Assembly (NCBI RefSeq): GCF_030814835.1
Contig: NZ_JAUSVS010000001.1
Span: forward strand, 1,019,909 to 1,083,908
Direction of reading: 5' to 3'
Length of the DNA: 64,000 nt
Source of the DNA: Caulobacter ginsengisoli
GTDB lineage: Bacteria; Pseudomonadota; Alphaproteobacteria; Caulobacterales; Caulobacteraceae
The notes beneath the pieces were generated by a model that saw only the letters and a list, made by a program, of their open reading frames with translations, ran no database searches and was not told the origin of the DNA. Below, piece after piece: positions 47,810-56,699 of this stretch (its first letter is position 1; each line of letters opens with the position of its first letter). A program made the translations under genes and the position numbers.

Positions 47810-48615
47810 CGGAGAAGCCCGACCTTGCTGGAAGGATTGTCACCTCGCTGACCAATCCCACGGTCAAGGCGGTGCGCGCCCTGCACATGCGCAAGGCCCG
47901 CGAGGAGACCGGCCAGTTCCTCGCCGAGGGGCTGAAGATCGTCACCGAGGCGGTCGAGCAGGGCCGGGCGCCGGAGATCCTGCTCTACGGCCGCGACGCC
48001 GCCGACCATCCGCTGCTCAGGAAGGCCGTGGCCGCCACCCTGGCCGCCCACGGCCAGGTCATCGAGGTCACCAAGGACATCCTGGAAAAGATCGCCCGCC
48101 GCGACAACGCCCAGGCGGTGCTGGCGGTGTTCCGCCAGGGCTTCACGCCGCTGGAGTCGCTCAAACCCCAGAGCGCCCGCTGCTGGGTGGCGCTGCAGGC
48201 GGTGCGCGACCCCGGCAACCTGGGGACCATCGTGCGCACCGCCGACGCGGCCGGCTGCGGCGGGGTGATCCTGGTCGGCGACTGCTGCGATCCCTTCTCG
48301 GTCGAGGCGGTGAGGGCCACCATGGGCTCGATCTTCGCCGTGCCTCTGGCCAAGGCCAGCGTGGCCGAGTTCATCGCCTGGCGGAACGCCTGGCCAGGCT
48401 CGGTGGTCGGCACCCTGCTGACGGCCACGGTCGATCACCGCTCGGCCGACTATGTCTCGCCCACGCTCATCCTCATGGGCAACGAACAGGCCGGCCTGCC
48501 GCCCGAGCTGGCTGCGGTCTGCGACGTCAACGTCAAGATCCCCATGCGCGGCCGGGCCGACAGCCTGAACCTGTCGGTGGCGACCGGGATCATGATCTAT
48601 GCGGTGACGGGCTAG
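47806..48615 (+). CDS. TrmH/SpoU-family RNA 2'-O-methyltransferase
   Basis: 269 residues. N-terminal substrate-binding domain (SLTNPTVKAVRALHMRKARE), then SPOUT-fold motifs: NLGTIVRTADAAGCGGVILV, LMGNEQAGLPPEL and IPMRGRADSLNLSVATGIM. It methylates the ribose of a tRNA or rRNA nucleotide; resembles RlmB/TsnR-like enzymes but the target is not clear. Coupled to the upstream RNA methyltransferase. Its stop shares CTAG with the convergent GFA gene. Confidence 0.92.
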   Translation: MTEKPDLAGRIVTSLTNPTVKAVRALHMRKAREETGQFLAEGLKIVTEAVEQGRAPEILLYGRDAADHPLLRKAVAATLAAHGQVIEVTKDILEKIARRDNAQAVLAVFRQGFTPLESLKPQSARCWVALQAVRDPGNLGTIVRTADAAGCGGVILVGDCCDPFSVEAVRATMGSIFAVPLAKASVAEFIAWRNAWPGSVVGTLLTATVDHRSADYVSPTLILMGNEQAGLPPELAAVCDVNVKIPMRGRADSLNLSVATGIMIYAVTG

Positions 48616-49034
48616 ACCCCGTCTTTCGGTGTCCAGCCGGGCTGGGTCTCGAACGTCTGCACGGCCGGATCCATGACATCCCAGGCCCGGCGATTGCGGG
48701 CGAACACCACCACCTGCGGCGCCAGGTGATCAGAGTCATCCAGGGTCCCGAGCGTCACAGTCATGAACCCCGGCATCCCAGTATTCATGCCAAACAGCGG
48801 ACTGCCGCACCGCGGGCAGAAGATGCGGGTGACGGTCGCGCCGCTGTCGGCGGTGAGCTCATAGCGGGCGACCGGGCCGGTGAGCGTGACGCCCTCCGCC
48901 GCGAACATCGCCCCGGAGGCATGGCCCGCGCCGCTGAGCCGCTGGCAGTCGTCACAGTGGCAATGCGCCACCACCACCGGCTCACCGACGATCTCGTAGC
49001 GGCAGTCGCCGCAGAGGCAGTGTCCGGTCAGCAT
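48612..49034 (-). CDS. GFA-family (glutathione-dependent formaldehyde-activating-like) protein
   Basis: 140 residues. Zinc-binding cysteines are placed as in the family: HCLCGDCRYEI, AHCHCDDCQRLSG and FCPRCGSPLF. The family is named for glutathione-formaldehyde chemistry, but most members have no proven activity. The start MLTGHCLC is set by the conserved first cysteine motif; there is no strong upstream ribosome-binding site. Confidence 0.92.
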   Translation of the reverse strand: MLTGHCLCGDCRYEIVGEPVVVAHCHCDDCQRLSGAGHASGAMFAAEGVTLTGPVARYELTADSGATVTRIFCPRCGSPLFGMNTGMPGFMTVTLGTLDDSDHLAPQVVVFARNRRAWDVMDPAVQTFETQPGWTPKDGV

Positions 49035-49099
49035 GGGGCGGTCTTTCGAGATCGGATGGAGCGGCACCCTGTCATGGCGATGCCGACAAGGCCATGACC

Positions 49100-51535
49100 T
49101 CACGTTCCCCTCGGCTTGGCCCGCGTCGTTGGCGTGGCCAACCAGGGTTCGTCCGGCCAGACGTGGCGGGGATAGCGGCCCTTCATGTCGCTCTTCACGT
49201 CCTTCCAGCTGCCCCGCCAGAAGCCCGGCAGGTCCTTGGTGATCTGGATCGGGCGGTGGGCCGGGGACAGCAGGGCCAGGGTCAGGGGCAGGCCGGCGGC
49301 GGTGGGGTGCTCGCTCAGGCCGTAGAGTTCCTGGACCCGGACCTCGACCCGGGGGCCGCCCTCGGCGGCGTAGTCGATGGTGAAGCTGTTGCCGGTCGGG
49401 GCGGTCCAGCGCGGCGGGGCGGCGGCGTCGAGCTGGCGCTGGCGGTCCCAGGGAATGAGGGTTTTCAGGGCGTCGACCAGCTCGTGGTCGGCGAGCGCGC
49501 CGAGCGACTGGCGGCCCGACAGCGCCGGGGCCAGCCAGCTTTCCAGGGTGGCCAGCAGGGCTTCGTCCGAGAGATCGGGCCAGGCCGGGTCTGACTGGCG
49601 CAGGAAACCGACCCGGCGGCGCAGGCCCGCGGAGCCGGCGCCAAACGATAGGCCGCCGAGCCCCTCGCGCCGCACCTGATCCAGCAGGGCCGCCTCGATC
49701 ATCGCCGGGTCGGGATTGTCGATGCGGCGGTCCTCGACGACCAGCCGCTCGAGCCGCAGCAGGCGGCGGGCCTGCATGCGGCCGCTGGGGCTGGGCTCCA
49801 GGCGGTCCTCGACGGTCAGGCGGTCCGCGAAGGCCTCGCGCAGGCTGGCGGGATCGAGCGGGGCGGCCAGCAGGATGCGGTCGCGGGCCGCGCCGCCGCC
49901 CAGTTCGCCGATGGCCAGCCAGGGTTCGCGCGCCATGGCGTCCGTCGGTTCGAGATGGGCGCCGCGGCCGGTGGCCAGCTGGAACTCGCCGGACGACCCC
50001 CGCGCCTTGGCGATGCGTTCGGGGAAGGCCTCGGCCAGCAGCAGGGCGTCATCCAGCGGTGCGGCGCCCGTCGGTTTGCCGGCGGCCCGGGCCCAGCGTT
50101 CGGCCAGGGCGCGGGCGTCGCGGGCCCGGGGCGAGCGGTCGCGCTCGAAGGCTTCCAGGCGGTGGCGCAGGTCGACGTCGCGACCGCCCAGGCCGCGCTC
50201 GGTCAGCAGGACGGCGATGCGGGCGGCGCGGACGGCCTGGTCGGCGGCGGCGCCGCGCAGGACCATGTGCGCCAGCCTTGGCGGCAGGGGCAGATCGGCC
50301 AGGGCGCGGCCGTGGCCAGTCAGGCTGCCCTCCCCGTCCAGCGCCCCCAGTCGTTCGAGCAGCTTGCGGGCCTCGGCGAAGGCGGCGGCCGGCGGCGGGT
50401 CGAGCAGGGCCAGGCCGGACGGGTCGCGGGCGCCCCAGCGGGCCAGGTCCAGGGCCAGGCCCGACAGGTCGCTCTCCAGGATCTCCGGCCGGGCGAAGGC
50501 CGGCAGGGCGCGGGTCTGGGCCTCGTCCCACAGGCGGTAGCAGACGCCGGGCTCGGTGCGGCCGGCCCGGCCCCGGCGCTGGTCGGCGGCGGCGCGCGAG
50601 ACCCGCACGGTCTCCAGCCGGGTCAGGCCGCTGGCCGGATCGAACTTCGGAACCCGCGAGAGGCCGGCGTCGATGACCACCCTGACACCCTGCAGGGTCA
50701 GGCTGGTCTCGGCGATGGAGGTCGCCAGCACCACCTTGCGCCGGCCGCTCGGCGAAGGGGCGATGGCGCGGTCCTGGTCGGCCGGATCGAGGGCGCCGTA
50801 GAGCGGGGCGATGTCGACATCCTGGCGGGTAAGGCGCTCGGCCAGCCGCTCGGCGGTGCGCAGGATTTCGCCCTGCCCCGGCAGGAAGACCAGCACCCCG
50901 CCGCTCTCCTCGGCCAGGGCCCGCTCGATGGCCCGCACGATCTGGTCCTCCAGCCGCAGACGCTCGTCGCGGCCGAGATAGCGGGTCTCGACCGGGAAGC
51001 TGCGGCCATGGCTCTCGACCACCTCGGCGTCCAGCAGCGACGCCACCGCCGCGCCGTCCAGGGTGGCCGACATCACCACCAGCCGCAGGTCCTCGCGCAG
51101 CAGCTTCTGGCTGTCGCGGGCCAGGGCCAGGCCCAGGTCGGCGTCCAGGCTGCGCTCGTGGAACTCGTCGAAGAGGACGGCGGCGACGCCGTCCAGGCCC
51201 GGATCGTCGAGAATCATCCGGGTGAAGACGCCCTCGGTCACCACCTCGATGCGGGTCCTGGCCGAGACCTTCGACTGCATCCGCACCCGAAAGCCCACCG
51301 TCTCGCCGACCGCTTCGCCCAGGGTCGAGGCCATGCGGGCGGCGGCGGCTCTGGCGGCCAGGCGGCGGGGTTCGAGGACGATGAGCTTGCCGCCCGCCGC
51401 CCAGGACTGATTCAGCAGTTCGAGCGGCACGACCGTGGTCTTGCCGGCCCCGGGCGGGGCGACCAGCACGGCCGAGGGACCGGCCTGGAGCACCGCGCGC
51501 AGGCGGGGCAAGGCTTCATGAATCGGCAGCATCAT
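49100..51535 (-). CDS. hrpB: ATP-dependent helicase HrpB
   Basis: 811 residues of the DEAH/RHA family. Walker A is APPGAGKTTVVPLE at 26-39, motif II DEFHERSL at 123-130, motif III VMSATLDGAA, motif V/VI SIAETSLTLQGVRVVIDAG and QRRGRAGRTEPG. The C-terminal region has the HrpB-specific domain (PHPTAAGLPLTLALLSPAHR-type segment, then WRGSWKDVKSDMKGRYPRH). RNA helicase activity is likely, biological role uncertain. The first two codons are both ATG. Confidence 0.95.
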   Translation of the reverse strand: MMLPIHEALPRLRAVLQAGPSAVLVAPPGAGKTTVVPLELLNQSWAAGGKLIVLEPRRLAARAAAARMASTLGEAVGETVGFRVRMQSKVSARTRIEVVTEGVFTRMILDDPGLDGVAAVLFDEFHERSLDADLGLALARDSQKLLREDLRLVVMSATLDGAAVASLLDAEVVESHGRSFPVETRYLGRDERLRLEDQIVRAIERALAEESGGVLVFLPGQGEILRTAERLAERLTRQDVDIAPLYGALDPADQDRAIAPSPSGRRKVVLATSIAETSLTLQGVRVVIDAGLSRVPKFDPASGLTRLETVRVSRAAADQRRGRAGRTEPGVCYRLWDEAQTRALPAFARPEILESDLSGLALDLARWGARDPSGLALLDPPPAAAFAEARKLLERLGALDGEGSLTGHGRALADLPLPPRLAHMVLRGAAADQAVRAARIAVLLTERGLGGRDVDLRHRLEAFERDRSPRARDARALAERWARAAGKPTGAAPLDDALLLAEAFPERIAKARGSSGEFQLATGRGAHLEPTDAMAREPWLAIGELGGGAARDRILLAAPLDPASLREAFADRLTVEDRLEPSPSGRMQARRLLRLERLVVEDRRIDNPDPAMIEAALLDQVRREGLGGLSFGAGSAGLRRRVGFLRQSDPAWPDLSDEALLATLESWLAPALSGRQSLGALADHELVDALKTLIPWDRQRQLDAAAPPRWTAPTGNSFTIDYAAEGGPRVEVRVQELYGLSEHPTAAGLPLTLALLSPAHRPIQITKDLPGFWRGSWKDVKSDMKGRYPRHVWPDEPWLATPTTRAKPRGT

Positions 51536-51569
51536 AAAATCGCGGCCGGCGAGGAACCCCGCCGGCCGC
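51535..51569 (-). terminator. Intrinsic terminator of the amino-acid permease
   Basis: GCGGCCGGCG and CGCCGGCCGC flank an eight-base loop and are followed on the minus strand by GATTTTAT. It starts about 27 bases after the permease stop and ends at the hrpB start, so it separates the two transcripts. Confidence 0.75.
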
Positions 51570-51595
51570 TGTATTCCAGGCTCGAAAGTTCAGAC

Positions 51596-53182
51596 CTATT
51601 CCGGCTTGTGCGGCAGTTCCATCGGCGCCGCCTCGTGACCCTCGACGATGACGCCGCGGCCCAGCTTCGAGTTCCAGATGCCGTAGGCGAAGTAGAGCAC
51701 GATGCCGCCCCCCAGATAGATGAGGAAGAAGTTCCGGGTGGCCGGGGTGGCCATCAGGGCCAGCAGCAACACCAGGCACATGACCGCGCCCATGATCGGC
51801 GTGAACGGATAGAGCGGCGTCCTGAACGGACGCGCCAGCTTGGGATCGCTGATCCGCAGGTAGATCACCGTGATGCAGACCAGGGTGAAGGCCGCCAGCG
51901 AGCCGACGTTGGAGAGGTCGGCCAGGGCGTCCAGCGACAGGAAGCCCGCCGCCGCCATGGCCGCGATGCCGACGATGATCGTGTTGATCCACGGCGTCTT
52001 GTAGGTGTTGTGAACCACCGCCAGGCTCTTGGGCAGCAGGCCGTCCTTGGACATGGTGTAGAAGATGCGGGTCTGGCCGTAGAGCAGCACCAGCATGACG
52101 CTGGAGAGGCCCGCGATGGCCCCGATCTTCACCAGCACCGCGAACCACGGCAGGCCGATCTGGTTCACCGCCAGCGCGATGGGCGCGGGGTTGTCCAGCG
52201 AGGCGTAGGGCACGATGCCGACCAGCACCGCCGAGGTGGCGATGTAGAGGGCGGTGCAGATGACCAGGGCCCCCAGGATGCCGATCGGCATGTCCTTGCC
52301 CGGGTTCCTGGATTCGGCGCCGGCGGTCGAAACCGCTTCGAAGCCCAGATAGGCGAAGAAGATCACCGCCGCGCCGTGGATGACGCCGCCGATGCCGTAT
52401 TTGGTGGAGTTGTCACCGGTGACGACCGCGACCAGCGCCCGCCAGATCTGGTGCCAGATGTCCATGTTGGTGCCAGCAGGCTCGGCTGGGATCTGCGCCG
52501 GCACCAGCGGCGTCCAGTGGGCCGTGTTGACGTATTTCATGCCGATGACGATGAAGGCGATGACCACCGTCAGTTTGATGGCGACGATGATGTTGTTCAC
52601 GGTCGCCGACTCGGTGACCCCGCGAATCAGCAGCATGGTCACCGCGGCGATGACCACGATGGCCGGCAGGTTCATGACCCCGTGGGCGATGACCACCCCG
52701 GCGGCGTCCTTGACCGCCACCCCTGGCGCGGCTGTCAGCTCGGGCGGTATCCCCAGGTGCATGTCGGCCAGCAGGCTGGCGAAGTAACCCGACCAGCCCA
52801 CGGCCACCGTCGAGGCGGCCAGGCCGTATTCGAGCAGCAGCAGCAGGCCCATGACCCAGGCCGCGCCCTCGCCCATCGAGGCGTAGGTGTAGCTGTAGGC
52901 CGAGCCCGAGACGGGAAGCGCCGAGGCCAGTTCCGCATAGCAGAGCGCCACGAAGGCGCAGAGCAGGCCGGTGATGACGAACGAGATCATGATGCCCGGG
53001 CCGGCGAACTGGGCCGCGGCCCGGCCGGTCAGCACGAAGATACCCGTCCCGATGATGCAGCCGATCCCCAGCAGCACCAGATTGAGCGCGCCCAGCGAGC
53101 GCTTCAGCTCACCATGCTCGTGCTCGGACTGGATCTGCTCCACCGACTTGCGCTGAAATATGCGCCCTATCCCCGTGGCCAT
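51596..53182 (-). CDS. APC-family amino-acid permease
   Basis: 528 residues with about 12 to 14 membrane helices. The family start pattern is LNLVLLGIGCIIGTGIFVLTG, preceded by a cytoplasmic N-terminus of 35 residues. SGSAYSYTYASMGEGAAW and FFAYLGFEAVSTAGAESRNP are also typical, and resemble cationic-amino-acid/YfnA-type transporters. An extended loop near residues 190-240 (AQIPAEPAGTNMDIWHQIW) is longer than usual. Substrate unknown. Transcribed alone, with a strong terminator. Confidence 0.93.
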   Translation of the reverse strand: MATGIGRIFQRKSVEQIQSEHEHGELKRSLGALNLVLLGIGCIIGTGIFVLTGRAAAQFAGPGIMISFVITGLLCAFVALCYAELASALPVSGSAYSYTYASMGEGAAWVMGLLLLLEYGLAASTVAVGWSGYFASLLADMHLGIPPELTAAPGVAVKDAAGVVIAHGVMNLPAIVVIAAVTMLLIRGVTESATVNNIIVAIKLTVVIAFIVIGMKYVNTAHWTPLVPAQIPAEPAGTNMDIWHQIWRALVAVVTGDNSTKYGIGGVIHGAAVIFFAYLGFEAVSTAGAESRNPGKDMPIGILGALVICTALYIATSAVLVGIVPYASLDNPAPIALAVNQIGLPWFAVLVKIGAIAGLSSVMLVLLYGQTRIFYTMSKDGLLPKSLAVVHNTYKTPWINTIIVGIAAMAAAGFLSLDALADLSNVGSLAAFTLVCITVIYLRISDPKLARPFRTPLYPFTPIMGAVMCLVLLLALMATPATRNFFLIYLGGGIVLYFAYGIWNSKLGRGVIVEGHEAAPMELPHKPE

Positions 53183-53333
53183 CCGCCAATTCCCCGCTTG
53201 AAGATTACAGGCCCTTCCCCGGGCCGATTAACCGCACGCTAGCGGCGACATCGTCTGTCGGCAATGACCCCATGGGCAACCGCGGCCCCGATGGGCCCTG
53301 TCTGTTGGCAAAATCCTGCACTGGCGGGCCGAT

Positions 53334-54509
53334 TCAGGCCTCCAGCAGACCCTTGCGCCGCAGCCAGTCCAGACAGGCTGCAACGCTCTCGGCCATCTTC
53401 TCGGGCTGGCCGTAATAGTAGTGGCTGGCCCCCTCGTTGCGGTACAGTTCCTTGTCGGCCTGGGTGACGCCCTCATAGAGCCGGCGGGTGTGGCTGGGGG
53501 TGCAGGCGTCGTCGGCGGTGTTCTCGATGATCAGCACCGGGACAGTGATGTCGCCGGCGCATTTAGGCCCGTCGGCGCGGCTCTCGGCGTAAGACCATTG
53601 GCTCAGCCACGAGCGCAGGCTGGAATAGCGCGCCAGGCCGGCCGGCATCATGTTCACCGTGTGGGGCTCGCCCAGGAAGCACCAGTTGGGCCCCTTGCGG
53701 CCGTTGGGATCGACGGCCAGGTCCAGCCAGCGCGGGTCGGCCATGGTGCCGTGGACGACAAAGGCCCGCTCCATCTCGCCCGTGCGGCGCACGACCTGAA
53801 GCGTCTCCTTGACCCAGTCGTCGATCTTCTTGGACCGGGCGATCTGGGCGGCGCGGTAGCGGTCCAGGAAGGCCTGGTCATAGGGCGGCTTGACCAGGTC
53901 GCCATAGAGGTCGAGCTCGGGATCGCGGCGACTGGGATCGTGCTCGTCCAGGATCGAGGCGTCGATCCATTCGGTCAGCGTGATGGCCCGCGAGACGTGG
54001 GCGGCCAGCTGCATCACCGCGTCGGCCGGGATCAGGCCTTCGGAGACCAGGTCGCAGGCGTCGCCGGCCGGGGTCTGGGTGATCCAGGGCTTCTCGGCCT
54101 GGCTCTGATAGAACATCGACAGCGACCCGCCGCCCGACCAGCCGGCCAGCACCACATGCTCAAAGCCCAGCTTCTCCTTGGCGTAGCGGACATAACGGCC
54201 CAGATCGATCAGCACCTTTTCCATGATCAGGCCGCTGTCGTTGTGCGGATAACGGCTGGCCGCGCAGATGACCGGCAGCCCGGCCCGGGCCATGGCGTTG
54301 GTCATCGGCAAGAGGTTCATCACCCCGGTCGGATGCATGAAGATCAGCATGGTCTTGCTGGGCGGCGCCTCGCGGGGCCTCAGATACTGGCCCTCGACGA
54401 TGACCTGGTCGAAGCCGCCGCCATAGGTCTCCTTGAAGCTCGACTTCTCGGTCCAGTGCAGATGGAAGGGGATGCGGTCGAAGCCATAGGTCTTCAAGGC
54501 CGTGGTCAT
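53334..54509 (-). CDS. Alpha/beta-hydrolase-fold protein
   Basis: 391 residues, no signal peptide. Nucleophile elbow GWSGGGSLSMFYQ with Ser125, preceded by the strand MLIFMHPTGVMNLLPM. Late in the sequence VPVLIIENTADDACTPSH gives the acidic residue and ASHYYYGQPEKM the histidine. It could be an esterase or thioesterase; substrate unknown. GGGAGGG lies five bases ahead of the ATG. It is divergent from the metallo-beta-lactamase-fold gene. Confidence 0.88.
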   Translation of the reverse strand: MTTALKTYGFDRIPFHLHWTEKSSFKETYGGGFDQVIVEGQYLRPREAPPSKTMLIFMHPTGVMNLLPMTNAMARAGLPVICAASRYPHNDSGLIMEKVLIDLGRYVRYAKEKLGFEHVVLAGWSGGGSLSMFYQSQAEKPWITQTPAGDACDLVSEGLIPADAVMQLAAHVSRAITLTEWIDASILDEHDPSRRDPELDLYGDLVKPPYDQAFLDRYRAAQIARSKKIDDWVKETLQVVRRTGEMERAFVVHGTMADPRWLDLAVDPNGRKGPNWCFLGEPHTVNMMPAGLARYSSLRSWLSQWSYAESRADGPKCAGDITVPVLIIENTADDACTPSHTRRLYEGVTQADKELYRNEGASHYYYGQPEKMAESVAACLDWLRRKGLLEA

Positions 54510-54587
54510 CTGTCCCTCCCTGCCCCTCTTTCAATCGGGAGCGTGAACACCGATCATATGGCTGCACGCCCTCGCCAGGAACCCGTC

Positions 54588-55259
54588 ATGTCCGAACCCG
54601 CCATCCAGGCCGTGATCGCCCCGGTCACCCCGCTGCAGCAGAACTGCACCATCGTCTGGTGCGCCAAGACCCTGAAGGCGGCGGTGATCGATCCCGGCGG
54701 CGAAGTCCCGCGCCTGATGGCGGCGCTGAAGGCCAAGGGCCTGACTCTGGAGAAGATCTGGATCACCCACGGCCACCTCGACCATGCCGGCGGAACCGCA
54801 GCGCTGGCGGCCGAGACCGGGGTTCCCATCGAGGGCCCGCATCCCGACGACCAGTTCTGGATCGACATGATCCCCGAGAGCGGCGCCCGCTATGGCATGC
54901 CCGGCGCCGAGAGCTTCACCCCCGACCGCTGGCTGGGCGACGGCGACACCGTCACCCTGGGCGAGACGGAATGGGAGGTGGTCCACTGCCCGGGCCACAC
55001 CCCCGGCCACATCGTCTTCTTCCACCGGCCCTCGCGGTTCGCCCAGGTGGGCGATGTGCTGTTTAAGGGCTCCATCGGCCGCACCGACTTCCCGCGCGGC
55101 AATTTCGAGCAGCTGATCCACTCGATCACCCAGAAGCTCTGGCCCCTGGGCGACGACGTGGCCTTCGTGCCGGGGCACGGGCCGATGAGCACGTTCGGGG
55201 CGGAGCGGCGCAGCAATCCGTTCGTCTCGGATTTGGCCATCGAGTCGATGAATGTCTGA
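54588..55259 (+). CDS. MBL-fold metallohydrolase (glyoxalase II-like)
   Basis: 223 residues. Metal-binding motif THGHLDHAGG, then HCPGHTPGHIVFF, VGDVLFKGSIGRTDFPRG and the final histidine in VPGHGPMSTFG. Compact single-domain form resembling GloB2/YcbL hydroxyacylglutathione hydrolases. The start MSEPAIQ has AGGA nine bases upstream. Overlaps the next gene by eight bases. Confidence 0.92.
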   Translation: MSEPAIQAVIAPVTPLQQNCTIVWCAKTLKAAVIDPGGEVPRLMAALKAKGLTLEKIWITHGHLDHAGGTAALAAETGVPIEGPHPDDQFWIDMIPESGARYGMPGAESFTPDRWLGDGDTVTLGETEWEVVHCPGHTPGHIVFFHRPSRFAQVGDVLFKGSIGRTDFPRGNFEQLIHSITQKLWPLGDDVAFVPGHGPMSTFGAERRSNPFVSDLAIESMNV

Positions 55260-55731
55260 GGGCATGTGGCGCCTGCTGAGGCGCGCCCTTCCCGCCCCTC
55301 TGCTCGCAGGTTGCCTAGCGCTTTCGGCCGCCTCGGCCCAGGAACAGGCGCCAGCGGCAGGGCTGAACGGGTTCGACTGCAATCGTTGCATGCGGGCGGA
55401 AGGCATGACCTGCCAAGCCGCCGCACGGCTCCCCGTCGCTGGTGTTGCGTCCGAGATCCGCTATCTTTTCGCAACCGGCGGCTGTGATCAGACCGACACC
55501 GGCTGTATCGGCGAGGCGGCCTGGCGGACGGTGGTCTCCTACGGCCTGAAAGGACGAGACGGCGCGGTGCGGTGGACCAAGGCCCGGATCAGCTACAACG
55601 AGAATGGCGCGGTTCCCGGGTCTGACCAGGGCATCTTCCTGCAGGCGGGGCGGCGCTACCTGGTTTCCGACGGGGTGCGGGAAAAGGGCGAGCGCTATCG
55701 GCTGCTCGCCTATGCCTGTCCGCTGCCCTAG
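55252..55731 (+). CDS. Hypothetical secreted cysteine-rich protein
   Basis: 159 residues; signal peptide near MWRLLRRALPAPLLAGCLAL with cleavage around SAASA. The mature part has six or more cysteines (FDCNRCMRAEGMTC, GGCDQTDTGC, YACPLP), which suggests disulfides in the periplasm. I do not recognise the family. A second possible start five codons later (MWRLL) would reduce the overlap with the upstream gene. It is convergent with flagellin and shares CTAG with it. Confidence 0.72.
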   Translation: MSEGMWRLLRRALPAPLLAGCLALSAASAQEQAPAAGLNGFDCNRCMRAEGMTCQAAARLPVAGVASEIRYLFATGGCDQTDTGCIGEAAWRTVVSYGLKGRDGAVRWTKARISYNENGAVPGSDQGIFLQAGRRYLVSDGVREKGERYRLLAYACPLP

Positions 55732-56558
55732 TTCCGGAACAGCTGCAGCAGTAGCGACGGCGCCTGGTTGGCGATCGACAGGGCCTGGATGGCCAGCTGC
55801 TGCTGGACCTTCAGGGCCGCGAGCTTGGTGCTCTCCCGCGCCATGTCGGCGTCGACCAGCCGGCCGATGGATTCCTCCATGGTGTCCTGCAGCTTGCCGA
55901 CGAAGGTGGTGTGCAGGTCCAGCGCCTTGCTGCCCGTGCCCAGCTTGGCCAGGGCCCCGTTCACGCCGGTGATGGCGTTGGTCAGGCTGGTCAGGTTGGC
56001 CGAGGAGATCGAGGCGGTGAGGTCGGCGGGCAGGCCGCTGAGCAGGGCGCCGCCGGTCGACAGGTCGATGTGGTCCACGTCGATGGTCGAACTGGCGTTG
56101 CTGTTGGCCAGGGCCCTCACCTGGCCGCTGCTCCCGGCTGAGATCAGGCTGATGCCGTTGAAGCTGGCGTTGTTGGCGGCGATGTCGATCTGTTTGCGCA
56201 GGGCGACATAGTCGCTGCTGAGCGCGGCCCGGGCGTTGCTGTCCAGGCTGGGATCGGCCGCCGCCAGGGCCTTTTCCTTCATCTGGTTCAACAGGTCGGA
56301 GATGGTCTCGCCGCCGGCGACGGCGATATCGACGATGGAGCTGCCGCGCTGCAGCGACGCGGTCACCGCGTCGAGTGCGTGCATTTCGCTGCGCTGGGTC
56401 TGGGCTATGGCCCAGGTCGCGCCGTCGTCCTTGGCGCTGTTAACCTTCTTGCCGGTCGAGATGCGGTTCTGGGTGGTCGCGAGGTCGCGGTTGATGGCCG
56501 TAAGGGCCTGCAGCGCCTGCATGGCGCCGACATTGGTGTTGATGCTGTTCAACGCCAC
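55728..56558 (-). CDS. Flagellin
   Basis: 276 residues, the size of Caulobacter flagellins. Conserved D0/D1 N-terminus (SINTNVGAMQALQALTAINR, STGKKVNSAKDDGATWAIAQ) and C-terminus (LQLFRN, preceded by AIQALSIANQAPSLL) surround a short variable centre. It lacks D2/D3 domains. Translation begins at GTG with no clear ribosome-binding site. I see no good sigma54 pair upstream. It is an orphan: no other flagellar gene is in the window, although Caulobacteraceae usually carry several flagellin genes. Confidence 0.95.
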   Translation of the reverse strand: MALNSINTNVGAMQALQALTAINRDLATTQNRISTGKKVNSAKDDGATWAIAQTQRSEMHALDAVTASLQRGSSIVDIAVAGGETISDLLNQMKEKALAAADPSLDSNARAALSSDYVALRKQIDIAANNASFNGISLISAGSSGQVRALANSNASSTIDVDHIDLSTGGALLSGLPADLTASISSANLTSLTNAITGVNGALAKLGTGSKALDLHTTFVGKLQDTMEESIGRLVDADMARESTKLAALKVQQQLAIQALSIANQAPSLLLQLFRN

Positions 56559-56699
56559 GACTTAAGTCCCGCTTCCTGGGTTGGCCCTACTCGGCCACAG
56601 GGCGTTTTGCCCCAGCAGTCAGGAACCACGCGGACTCTTGCGAAAGCCTTACCGGGCGGCCTTAAGAGAAGGCTCACCACCCGCCGCTAGGTTGCCCAG

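Noticed and set aside
49955..53242. Open frame of over 1000 codons opposite hrpB and the permease
   Set aside because: Same composition effect. It crosses two unrelated genes and a terminator and has no recognisable domain.
56559..56699. Sigma54 promoter before flagellin
   Set aside because: The nearest GG/GC pairs are nine, not ten, bases apart and do not otherwise match TGGCAC-N5-TTGC.
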